From assembly GCA_036785325.1 (NCBI GenBank), contig JAXIVH010000001.1:22155455-22219454 (forward strand): a DNA stretch of 64,000 nucleotides, in the 5' to 3' direction. Position numbers and translations under genes: made by a program. The stretch's first letter is position 1. Every line of letters starts with the position of its first letter. Origin of the DNA: Urophycis tenuis. Lineage: Eukaryota; Chordata; Actinopteri; Gadiformes; Phycidae. Below, one piece after another: positions 1 to 8,333 of this stretch. The notes under the pieces are model-generated. The model did not search any database. It was not told where the DNA came from and worked only from the letters and a program-made list of their open reading frames with translations.

Positions 1-33
1 GGGTAATTGTCTTCTTCCTCCAATATGTCAAGT

Positions 34-113
34 GTAGGTTAAGGTTAGGGTAGATTTAGGGGTAGAGTTAGCAGTTAACCTTAACGTTAGGTTTGAAGTA
101 AATGGAAGGGGTT
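34..113 (+). repeat. Telomere-like lead-in with an inverted hexamer junction (unit 1 example)
   Basis: A few G-strand hexamer variants (34-64) are followed at 75-93 by TTAACCTTAACGTTAGGTT. There C-strand-type hexamers meet a G-strand hexamer head-to-head around a central ACGT. It is the only C-strand telomeric motif on + that I see in the unit, and it recurs in every unit, including the partial last one (63989-64000). Confidence 0.7.
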
Positions 114-968
114 GCGGTTAGGGTTAAGGTTAGGGCTGAGGTTAGGGTTAGGTATAAGGTTACGGTTTAGGGTTAAGGTTAGGGTTAAGGTTAGGGTTAC
201 GGTTAGGGCTAAGGTTAGGGCTAAGGTTAGAGTAAGGGTTAGGGTTAGCGTTACGGTTAGGGTAAGGTTAGGGTTAGGGTTAGAGGTTAGGGGTTAGGGG
301 TTAGGGTTAAGATGAGGGCTGAGGTTAGGGTTAAGGTTAGGGCTGAGGTTAGGGTTAGGTTTAAGGTTAGGGATAAGGTTAGGGTTGGGGTTACGGCTGA
401 GATTGGGGTTAAGGTTAGGGTTGAGGTTAGGGTTAGTGTTATGGATAAGGATAGGTTAAGTGTTAGGGCCAAGGTTAGGGTTAAGGTTATGGTTAAGATT
501 AGGGTTAGGGCTAGAATTAGGGTTAGGGCTAAGGTTAGGGTTAGGGTTATGGCTGAGGTTAGGGTTAAGGTTAGGTTTGAGGTTAGTGTTAAGGTTAGGG
601 CCAAGGTTAGGGTTAGGGTTAAGGTTAGGGTTAGGGCTAAGGTTAGGGTTAGGGTTATGGCTGAGGCTAGGGTTAGGGCTAAAGTTAGGGCAAAGGTTAG
701 AGTTAGGGTTAGCGTTAGAGTTAGGGTAGGGTTAGTGTTGGAGGTTAGGGTAGGCTTAGGGTTAGAGTTAGAGTAGGGGTTAGGGTTAGAGTTAGAGTAG
801 GGGTTAGGGTTAGTGTTAAGGCTAAGGTTAGGGGTTGAGGTTAGTGTTAAGATTAGGGCCAAGGTAAGGGTTAGTGTTAGGGTTGAGTTAGGGTTAGGGC
901 TAAGGTTAGGCCTATGGTTAGGGTTGGGGTTGAGGTTATCCCTAGGGTTAGAGTTAGAGCTAGAGATT
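114..968 (+). repeat. Degenerate telomere-like tract (unit 1 example), G-strand on +
   Basis: About 850 bp is composed almost wholly of TTAGGG and one-base variants (TTAAGG, CTAAGG, CTGAGG, TTACGG, TTAGAG). TTAGGG usually alternates with a variant, giving a 12-base super-period. Perfect TTAGGG runs rarely exceed two or three copies. The 6-base register is kept over most of the tract, so all frames without a stop in the consensus stay open on both strands. That produces spurious 150-240 codon ORFs of Leu-Thr or Val-Arg/Lys repeats. The G-rich strand points the same way in all units. By known biology TTAGGG is the vertebrate telomere repeat, so this is an interstitial or subtelomeric telomere-like sequence and not a functional telomere end. 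Confidence 0.93.
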
Positions 969-992
969 GAGGAAGGTAGAGTCAAGGTGAGA

Positions 993-1008
993 CAGTCTGT
1001 ACGGACTG
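993..1008. other. 16-base palindrome at the downstream edge of the telomere-like tract
   Basis: CAGTCTGTACGGACTG pairs with itself along its full length if one symmetric T/G position is allowed (a G-U pair in RNA). It lies about 25 bp after the last hexamer and recurs in every unit at the same offset. It could be a protein-binding site or an RNA hairpin; no function is recognised. Confidence 0.55.
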
Positions 1009-1055
1009 AACTCACCCCCGCCGGATCGGGCTAGTACACTCTATCTCCCCCAACT

Positions 1056-1073
1056 CCCTCATTTCCATGAGGG
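1056..1073. other. Short hairpin CCCTCAT-TTCC-ATGAGGG
   Basis: A perfect 7-bp stem with a 4-base loop, conserved in all units. It is not followed by a T-run and there is no reason to call it a terminator. Confidence 0.5.
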
Positions 1074-1097
1074 AAGACAGGGGAGAAGAGATGGGAG

Positions 1098-1135
1098 GAG
1101 TATATATATTTAATATATTTTTTTTTAGTAAATAA
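1098..1135 (+). promoter_or_regulatory. TATA-like AT-rich segment
   Basis: GGAGGAGTATATATATTTAATATA sits downstream of a purine-rich stretch and resembles a TATA box in either direction. Units 7, 10, 13 and 21 have TATACATTTA instead. Promoter activity is only a possibility: no transcript or coding frame on either side supports it. Confidence 0.2.
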
Positions 1136-1261
1136 ATACATCGAGAGACTCACCGCTGGAGTGGGTTTTAATCTTTGTATTCAAGGTTGTTCCTCCTCTT
1201 TTGATTCCTCGCTGGTGGTGCGTCGTCTCCACCTAGTGGTCGTTTTGTGAAGAAGAGTTAT
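1127..1261 (+). repeat. Internal module A (first of three diverged copies within the unit)
   Basis: Module A shares an extended block with 1435-1570. The order is CGCTGGAGTG, a TTTTAATCTTTGT-type segment, CTTTTGATTC, TGGTGGT and CTAGTGGTCGTTTTGTGAA. A shorter third copy lies at 1913-1960. By eye A and A' are about three-quarters identical, so the duplication is older than the array amplification. Confidence 0.75.
1229..1242 (-). promoter_or_regulatory. CTCF-core-like motif in module A
   Basis: On the minus strand the sequence reads CGACCACTAGGTGGAGACG. Its core CCACTAGGTGG matches the vertebrate CTCF core (CCASYAGRKGGC) at all but the final C. It is present in every unit. It was recognised from the consensus only; occupancy is unknown. 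Confidence 0.4.
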
Positions 1262-1312
1262 AGAAATAGAAATAGAAATACTCTATTGTTCCCAGGTTGG
1301 GAAATTGCATTA

Positions 1313-1446
1313 ATAGGTAAGTAATAATAATAATAATAGGTAATTGCAATAGTTGGTAAGGTAATCTATATTTAATTTATTTATTTATATTTGTATATTT
1401 ATTTAGTCTATTTATTTATTCATTTTTGTTTATTTATTTATTTAGA
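1313..1446 (+). repeat. AAT run and TTTA-rich tract
   Basis: GTAAGTAATAATAATAATAA starts at 1317, followed from about 1374 to 1446 by TTTATT/TTTA simple sequence. GTAAGT at 1317-1322 in AATAG|GTAAGT also fits a splice-donor consensus. The start of the TTTA tract carries marker m4. Confidence 0.7.
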
Positions 1447-1570
1447 TAAAGAGGATCACAGCTGGAGTGAGTTTTTAGTCTTTGTGTTAAAGGCTGGTTG
1501 CCTTCTTTTGATTCTTCAGTGGTGGTCCATCGCCTCCATCTAGTGGTCGTTTTGTGAATAACAGTTGGTA
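1435..1570 (+). repeat. Internal module A' (second copy)
   Basis: Paralogous to 1127-1261, starting around GATCACAGCTGGAGTGAG and ending with CTAGTGGTCGTTTTGTGAA. It lies 306 bp after module A and is conserved in all units. Confidence 0.75.
1536..1549 (-). promoter_or_regulatory. CTCF-core-like motif in module A'
   Basis: The minus strand reads CGACCACTAGATGGAGGCG. CCACTAGATGG is a strong match to the CTCF core, with A in place of the last consensus C. It has the same orientation as the motif in module A. Unit 4 has one change within it (GTGTTCG near 9872). Confidence 0.4.
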
Positions 1571-1912
1571 AGGTAATATAAATGGGTTGTGTAGAGAGCC
1601 CGTTCTTTCGATGGCCCTGGCTCGGTTAGGTTCGTTAGAGTTATCTCGATGACCCCCCCCCCACCTCATCCAACGACTCGGTAGTTGAATAGGGGATCAA
1701 AGGCAGTTGCACTCGCCAATATCTAGTCATCCGCAGCTCTCTTTTCCCATATTACCAAGAATGAAGTAAAACGAAATGGTTATCTGTCTTGTTGTGATAT
1801 AACCGCTGATTTGGAGATATAGACTTGTTTTTCCTTTTCCCAAAGGTTTTCTTTGTTCCAAGATGAAGGTCAATCTAGTTTGATTGAAGGTACTTCCAAT
1901 GCATTGGTATAT
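1571..1912. other. Non-coding stretch with a poly-C run
   Basis: Holds a run of 10 Cs at 1653-1662 (8 in unit 5) and otherwise no recognisable feature. A 60-codon open frame on the minus strand here has no recognisable product and is opened or closed by the C-run length. The LINE in unit 17 inserted at the position corresponding to 1762. Confidence 0.6.
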
Positions 1913-1980
1913 TTACTTATTTGAATAAAGACGAGTCACAGCTGGAGTGAGACTTTTCTTTTCCATTTCTATTTTAGTAT
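1913..1980 (+). repeat. Internal module A'' (third, partial copy)
   Basis: ACTTATTTGAATAAAGACGA and then GTCACAGCTGGAGTGAG mirror the start of module A' at 1435. The CTCF-like part is absent. It starts 480 bp after A'. Confidence 0.65.
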
Positions 1981-2290
1981 AAACGTGCTATCGAAATATT
2001 AGGACACGTCATCAGTAGTGGACCCTGGGATCATAGGGTGTTTCTGGCCATTGTCACTATACACCCTCACCCAAGGGAGGCCCCCCCGAGAGTGATCAAT
2101 TCTCAAGGTGTGTCGTTTCCGAAATGGAATTGGTATTGGGTTTAAGCTTTTTTAGGAGTGATCATTTGTTGAGGTAACGTCGAGGTAAGTAAAGGTAAGT
2201 AAAACACTTTTTTAGGATACATTGTTTTGGTTATGGAGAGGAGGGGGCACATACTTACCCCCTGACCAGCACAAACCAGTTGTTAACACC
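1981..2290. other. Non-coding stretch with a hairpin and clustered splice-donor-like sites
   Basis: AGGGTGT (2035-2041) and ACACCCT (2061-2067) form a 7-bp stem. Two tandem donor-like sites, GAG|GTAAGT and AAG|GTAAGT, lie at 2185-2190 and 2195-2200. A third is on the opposite strand at 2253-2258 (minus strand GGG|GTAAGTATG). No acceptor or exon is evident, so these are sequence matches only. Confidence 0.45.
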
Positions 2291-2298
2291 GCTAGGTA

Positions 2299-2321
2299 GC
2301 CCTGGTTTGGCCAATCAGGGC
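2299..2321 (+). promoter_or_regulatory. CCAAT box inside an inverted repeat
   Basis: GCCCTG at 2299-2304 and CAGGGC at 2316-2321 are inverted copies bracketing GGCCAATCAG, a canonical NF-Y type CCAAT box. It opens the GC-rich part of the unit. A regulatory role is inferred from the motif only. Confidence 0.3.
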
Positions 2322-2380
2322 CGGAGCTTGGTTCTTGTCCTCTGTTGGGTCCAGATGAACTAGCAGAAAACTGGGGTCAC

Positions 2381-2578
2381 GAAGGACCGAGGCCAGCCGT
2401 GACAAAGCACTGCCTCCACGGTCCCCCAATGCAGTTATCCTCAGCGATGGGTGTCCAGACCTAGGAAAGACCAAGACCAGCCCCGACCAGCGGTGCCTTC
2501 CCAGTCGGTCCCAGGGTAGGAAAGGCCAAGGCCAGCCGCGACTAAGCACTGCCTCCCTGGCCCCTCCAGGACCCCATG
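2381..2578 (+). repeat. GC-rich three-copy minisatellite
   Basis: Copies start at 2381, 2465 and 2520 with the pattern GAARGRCCRAGRCCAGCC, then GYGAC/CGAC, a GCACTGCCT-type segment and a GGYCCC-type end. Spacing is 84 and 55 bp. The 102-108 codon minus-strand frame over this stretch is internally repetitive for the same reason and has no recognisable domain. Confidence 0.65.
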
Positions 2579-2600
2579 CCGAACAGCCTGTTAATAACAA

Positions 2601-2778
2601 TTCCTGTGCCCCATAAACCGCGCGACTACAGAGATTGTGTAGGAAGTTGACCTTAGAGAAGACTCAATGGCTTACTTTCCTCACCCAAAACAACAATTTC
2701 TTGGGGTAGTCTATTCTCGCCGTAGGTACTTCGGTAATGGGTTTTTTTGTGAAAAGTTTTCCGGATGAAATGCATGCT
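2601..2778. other. Unit 3' end, no recognised feature
   Basis: Ordinary mixed sequence with markers m9 and m10 and the AAATRCATGC variant. The foldback element of unit 18 inserted at the position corresponding to offset 2596, just before this stretch. I see nothing else in it. Confidence 0.6.
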
Positions 2779-5556
2779 GGGTAATTGTCTTCTTCCTCCA
2801 ATATGTCAAGTGTAGGTTAAGGTTAGGGTAGATTTAGGGGTAGAGTTAGCAGTTAACCTTAACGTTAGGTTTGAAGTAAATGGGAGGGGTTGCGGTTAGG
2901 GTTAAGGTTAGGGCTGAGGTTAGGGTTAGGTATAAGGTTACGGTTTAGGGTTAAGGTTAGGGTTAAGGTTAGGGTTACGGTTAGGGCTAAGGTTAGGGCT
3001 AAGGTTAGAGTAAGGGTTAGGGTTAGCGTTACGGTTAGGGTAAGGTTAGGGTTAGGGTTAGAGGTTAGGGGTTAGGGGTTAGGGTTAAGATGAGGGCTGA
3101 GGTTAGGGTTAAGGTTAGGGCTGAGGTTAGGGTTAGGTTTAAGGTTAGGGATAAGGTTAGGGTTGGGGTTACGGCTGAGATTGGGGTTAAGGTTAGGGTT
3201 GAGGTTAGGGTTAGTGTTATGGATAAGGTTAGGTTAAGTGTTAGGGCCAAGGTTAGGGTTAAGGTTATGGTTAAGATTAGGGTTAGGGCTAGAATTAGGG
3301 TTAGGGCTAAGGTTAGGGTTAGGGTTATGGCTGAGGTTAGGGTTAAGGTTAGGTTTGAGGTTAGTGTTAAGGTTAGGGCCAAGGTTAGGGTTAGGGTTAA
3401 GGTTAGGGTTAGGGCTAAGGTTAGGGTTAGGGTTATGGCTGAGGCTAGGGTTAGGGCTAAAGTTAAGGCAAAGGTTAGAGTTAGGGTAAGCGTTAGAGTT
3501 AGGGTAGGGTTAGTGTTGGAGGTTAGGGTAGGCTTAGGGTTAGAGTTAGAGTAGGGGTTAGGGTTAGAGTTAGAGTAGGGGTTAGGGTTAGTGTTAAGGC
3601 TAAGGTTAGGGGTTGAGGTTAGTGTTAAGATTAGGGCCAAGGTAAGGGTTAGTGTTAGGGTTGAGTTAGGGTTAGGGCTAAGGTTAGGCCTATGGTTAGG
3701 GTTGGGGTTGAGGTTATCCCTAGGGTTAGAGTTAGAGCTAGAGATTGAGGAAGGTAGAGTCAAGGTGAGACAGTCTGTACGGACTGAACTCACCCCCGCC
3801 GGATCGGGCTAGTACACTCTATCTCCCCCAACTCCCTCATTTCCATGAGGGAAGACAGGGGAGAAGAGATGGGAGGAGTATATATATTTAATATATATTT
3901 TTTTAGTAAATAAATACATCGAGAGACTCACCGCTGGAGTGGGTTTTAATCTTTGTATTCAAGGTTGTTCCTCCTCTTTTGATTCCTCGCTGGTGGTGCG
4001 TCGTCTCCACCTAGTGGTCGTTTTGTGAAGAAGAGTTATAGAAATAGAAATAGAAATACTCTATTGTTCCCAGGTTGGGAAATTGCATTAATAGGTAAGT
4101 AATAATAATAATAATAGGTAATTGCAATAGTTGGTAAGGTAATCTATATTTAATTTATTTATTTATATTTGTATATTTATTTAGTCTATTTATTTATTCA
4201 TTTTTGTTTATTTATTTATTTAGATAAAGAGGATCACAGCTGGAGTGAGTTTTTAGTCTTTGTGTTAAAGGCTGGTTGCCTTCTTTTGATTCTTCAGTGG
4301 TGGTCCATCGCCTCCATCTAGTGGTCGTTTTGTGAATAACAGTTGGTAAGGTAATATAAATGGGTTGTGTAGAGAGCCCGTTCTTTCGATGGCCCTGGCT
4401 CGGTTAGGTTCGTTAGAGTTATCTCGATGACCCCCCCCCCACCTCATCCAACGACTCGGTAGTTGAATAGGGGATCAAAGGCAGTTGCACTCGCCAATAT
4501 CTAGTCATCCGCAGCTCTCTTTTCCCATATTACCAAGAATGAAGTAAAACGAAATGGTTATCTGTCTTGTTGTGATATAACCGCTGATTTGGAGATATAG
4601 ACTTGTTTTTCCTTTTCCCAAAGGTTTTCTTTGTTCCAAGATGAAGGTCAATCTAGTTTGATTGAAGGTACTTCCAATGCATTGGTATATTTACTTATTT
4701 GAATAAAGACGAGTCACAGCTGGAGTGAGACTTTTCTTTTCCATTTCTATTTTAGTATAAACGTGCTATCGAAATATTAGGACACGTCATCAGTAGTGGA
4801 CCCTGGGATCATAGGGTGTTTCTGGCCATTGTCACTATACACCCTCACCCAAGGGAGGCCCCCCCGAGAGTGATCAATTCTCAAGGTGTGTCGTTTCCGA
4901 AATGGAATTGGTATTGGGTTTAAGCTTTTTTAGGAGTGATCATTTGTTGAGGTAACGTCGAGGTAAGTAAAGGTAAGTAAAACACTTTTTTAGGATACAT
5001 TGTTTTGGTTATGGAGAGGAGGGGGCACATACTTACCCCCTGACCAGCACAAACCAGTTGTTAACACCGCTAGGTAGCCCTGGTTTGGCCAATCAGGGCC
5101 GGAGCTTGGTTCTTGTCCTCTGTTGGGTCCAGATGAACTAGCAGAAAACTGGGGTCACGAAGGACCGAGGCCAGCCGTGACAAAGCACTGCCTCCACGGT
5201 CCCCCAATGCAGTTATCCTCAGCGATGGGTGTCCAGACCTAGGAAAGACCAAGACCAGCCCCGACCAGCGGTGCCTTCCCAGTCGGTCCCAGGGTAGGAA
5301 AGGCCAAGGCCAGCCGCGACTAAGCACTGCCTCCCTGGCCCCTCCAGGACCCCATGCCGAACAGCCTGTTAATAACAATTCCTGTGCCCCATACACCGCG
5401 CGACTACAGAGATTGTGTAGGAAGTTGACCTTAGAGAAGACTCAATGGCTTACTTTCCTCACCCAAAACAACAATTTCTTGGGGTAGTCTATTCTCGCCG
5501 TAGGTACTTCGGTAATGGGTTTTTTTGTGAAAAGTTTTCCGGATGAAATACATGCT
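2779..5556 (+). repeat. Macrosatellite unit 2 (2778 bp)
   Basis: Telomere-like tract 2892-3746. Markers m1-m10: G, long, T, std, T, 6, T, G, A, A. This is identical at all ten markers to unit 17. Both also share AAATACATGC just before the next unit boundary, where most units have AAATGCATGC. Confidence 0.97.
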
Positions 5557-8333
5557 GGGTAATTGTCTTCTTCCTCCAATATGTCAAGTGTAGGTTAAGG
5601 TTAGGGTAGATTTAGGGGTAGAGTTAGCAGTTAACCTTAACGTTAGGTTTGAAGTAAATGGGAGGGGTTGCGGTTAGGGTTAAGGTTAGGGCTGAGGTTA
5701 GGGTTAGGTATAAGGTTACGGTTTAGGGTTAAGGTTAGGGTTAAGGTTAGGGTTACGGTTAGGGCTAAGGTTAGGGCTAAGGTTAGAGTAAGGGTTAGGG
5801 TTAGCGTTACGGTTAGGGTAAGGTTAGGGTTAGGGTTAGAGGTTAGGGGTTAGGGGTTAGGGTTAAGATGAGGGCTGAGGTTAGGGTTAAGGTTAGGGCT
5901 GAGGTTAGGGTTAGGTTTAAGGTTAGGGATAAGGTTAGGGTTGGGGTTACGGCTGAGATTGGGGTTAAGGTTAGGGTTGAGGTTAGGGTTAGTGTTATGG
6001 ATAAGGTTAGGTTAAGTGTTAGGGCCAAGGTTAGGGTTAAGGTTATGGTTAAGATTAGGGTTAGGGCTAGAATTAGGGTTAGGGCTAAGGTTAGGGTTAG
6101 GGTTATGGCTGAGGTTAGGGTTAAGGTTAGGTTTGAGGTTAGTGTTAAGGTTAGGGCCAAGGTTAGGGTTAGGGTTAAGGTTAGGGTTAGGGCTAAGGTT
6201 AGGGTTAGGGTTATGGCTGAGGCTAGGGTTAGGGCTAAAGTTAAGGCAAAGGTTAGAGTTAGGGTAAGCGTTAGAGTTAGGGTAGGGTTAGTGTTGGAGG
6301 TTAGGGTAGGCTTAGGGTTAGAGTTAGAGTAGGGGTTAGGGTTAGAGTTAGAGTAGGGGTTAGGGTTAGTGTTAAGGCTAAGGTTAGGGGTTGAGGTTAG
6401 TGTTAAGATTAGGGCCAAGGTAAGGGTTAGTGTTAGGGTTGAGTTAGGGTTAGGGCTAAGGTTAGGCCTATGGTTAGGGTTGGGGTTGAGGTTATCCCTA
6501 GGGTTAGAGTTAGAGCTAGAGATTGAGGAAGGTAGAGTCAAGGTGAGACAGTCTGTACGGACTGAACTCACCCCCGCCGGATCGGGCTAGTACACTCTAT
6601 CTCCCCCAACTCCCTCATTTCCATGAGGGAAGACAGGGGAGAAGAGATGGGAGGAGTATATATATTTAATATATATTTTTTTAGTAAATAAATACATCGA
6701 GAGACTCACCGCTGGAGTGGGTTTTAATCTTTGTATTCAAGGTTGTTCCTCCTCTTTTGATTCCTCGCTGGTGGTGCGTCGTCTCCACCTAGTGGTCGTT
6801 TTGTGAAGAAGAGTTATAGAAATAGAAATAGAAATACTCTATTGTTCCCAGGTTGGGAAATTGCATTAATAGGTAAGTAATAATAATAATAATAGGTAAT
6901 TGCAATAGTTGGTAAGGTAATCTATATTTAATTATTTTATTTATATTTGTATATTTATTTAGTCTATTTATTTATTCATTTTTGTTTATTTATTTATTTA
7001 GATAAAGAGGATCACAGCTGGAGTGAGTTTTTAGTCTTTGTGTTAAAGGCTGGTTGCCTTCTTTTGATTCTTCAGTGGTGGTCCATCGCCTCCATCTAGT
7101 GGTCGTTTTGTGAATAACAGTTGGTAAGGTAATATAAATGGGTTGTGTAGAGAGCCCGTTCTTTCGATGGCCCTGGCTCGGTTAGGTTCGTTAGAGTTAT
7201 CTCGATGACCCCCCCCCCACCTCATCCAACGACTCGGTAGTTGAATAGGGGATCAAAGGCAGTTGCACTCGCCAATATCTAGTCATCCGCAGCTCTCTTT
7301 TCCCATATTACCAAGAATGAAGTAAAACGAAATGGTTATCTGTCTTGTTGTGATATAACCGCTGATTTGGAGATATAGACTTGTTTTTCCTTTTCCCAAA
7401 GGTTTTCTTTGTTCCAAGATGAAGGTCAATCTAGTTTGATTGAAGGTACTTCCAATGCATTGGTATATTTACTTATTTGAATAAAGACGAGTCACAGCTG
7501 GAGTGAGACTTTTCTTTTCCATTTCTATTTTAGTATAAACGTGCTATCGAAATATTAGGACACGTCATCAGTAGTGGACCCTGGGATCATAGGGTGTTTC
7601 TGGCCATTGTCACTATACACCCTCACCCAAGGGAGGCCCCCCCGAGAGTGATCAATTCTCAAGGTGTGTCGTTTCCGAAATGGAATTGGTATTGGGTTTA
7701 AGCTTTTTTAGGAGTGATCATTTGTTGAGGTAACGTCGAGGTAAGTAAAGGTAAGTAAAACACTTTTTAGGATACATTGTTTTGGTTATGGAGAGGAGGG
7801 GGCACATACTTACCCCCTGACCAGCACAAACCAGTTGTTAACACCGCTAGGTAGCCCTGGTTTGGCCAATCAGGGCCGGAGCTTGGTTCTTGTCCTCTGT
7901 TGGGTCCAGATGAACTAGCAGAAAACTGGGGTCACGAAGGACCGAGGCCAGCCGTGACAAAGCACTGCCTCCACGGTCCCCCAATGCAGCTATCCTCAGC
8001 GATGGGTGTCCAGACCTACGAAAGACCAAGACCAGCCCCGACCAGCGGTGCCTTCCCAGTCGGTCCCAGGGTAGGAAAGGCCAAGGCCAGCCGCGACTAA
8101 GCACTGCCTCCCTGGCCCCTCCAGGACCCCATGCCGAACAGCCTGTTAATAACAATTCCTGTGCCCCATACACCGCGCGACTACAGCGATTGTGTAGGGA
8201 GTTGACCTTAGAGAAGACTCAATGGCTTACTTTCCTCACCCAAAACAACAATTTCTTGGGGTAGTCTATTCTCGCCGTAGGTACTTCGGTAATGGGTTTT
8301 TTTGTGAAAAGTTTTCCGGATGAAATGCATGCT
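5557..8333 (+). repeat. Macrosatellite unit 3 (2777 bp)
   Basis: Telomere-like tract 5670-6524. Markers m1-m10: G, long, T, alt, T, 5, C, C, C, A, identical to unit 18. It is the first copy with the linked m8-C/m9-C/m10-A block at its 3' end, and the next unit has the short tract. Confidence 0.97.

Larger units (their letters stand above)
1..2778 (+). repeat. Macrosatellite unit 1 (2778 bp)
   Basis: Reference copy for offsets; its parts are annotated separately below. Telomere-like tract 114-968. Markers m1-m10: G, long, T, std, T, 6, T, G, A, A. Private variants include AAATGGAAGG at 111, GATAAGGATAGG near 443 and CCATAAACCG near 2611, where other units have CCATACACCG. Confidence 0.97.

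Noticed and set aside
312..776. A 154-codon plus-strand frame of Val-Arg/Val-Lys repeats, with its repeats and overlapping Leu-Gly frames
   Set aside because: The same artefact, on the G-rich strand in other frames.
287..1015. A 242-codon minus-strand open frame rich in Leu-Thr, and similar 240-242 codon frames in nearly every unit
   Set aside because: It is the translation of the complementary telomere-like hexamers. The frame stays open because the tract has a period of 6. There is no domain, start context or independent conservation, and a 1-bp change in unit 4 breaks it without consequence.
1487..1669. A 60-codon minus-strand frame repeated in each unit
   Set aside because: It reads through the poly-C run, whose length varies (unit 5), and has no homology that I recognise.
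2251..2262. ATACTTACC, identical to the 5' end of U1 snRNA
   Set aside because: The match stops after nine bases and nothing downstream resembles U1 or its hairpins. It is more simply the reverse complement of a splice-donor consensus.
5070..5396. A 102-108 codon minus-strand frame in the GC-rich part, repeated in each unit, and a 66-codon plus-strand frame in some units
   Set aside because: It covers a GC-rich minisatellite and appears or disappears through single substitutions between units (for example m8 opens the plus-strand frame). No recognisable domain.
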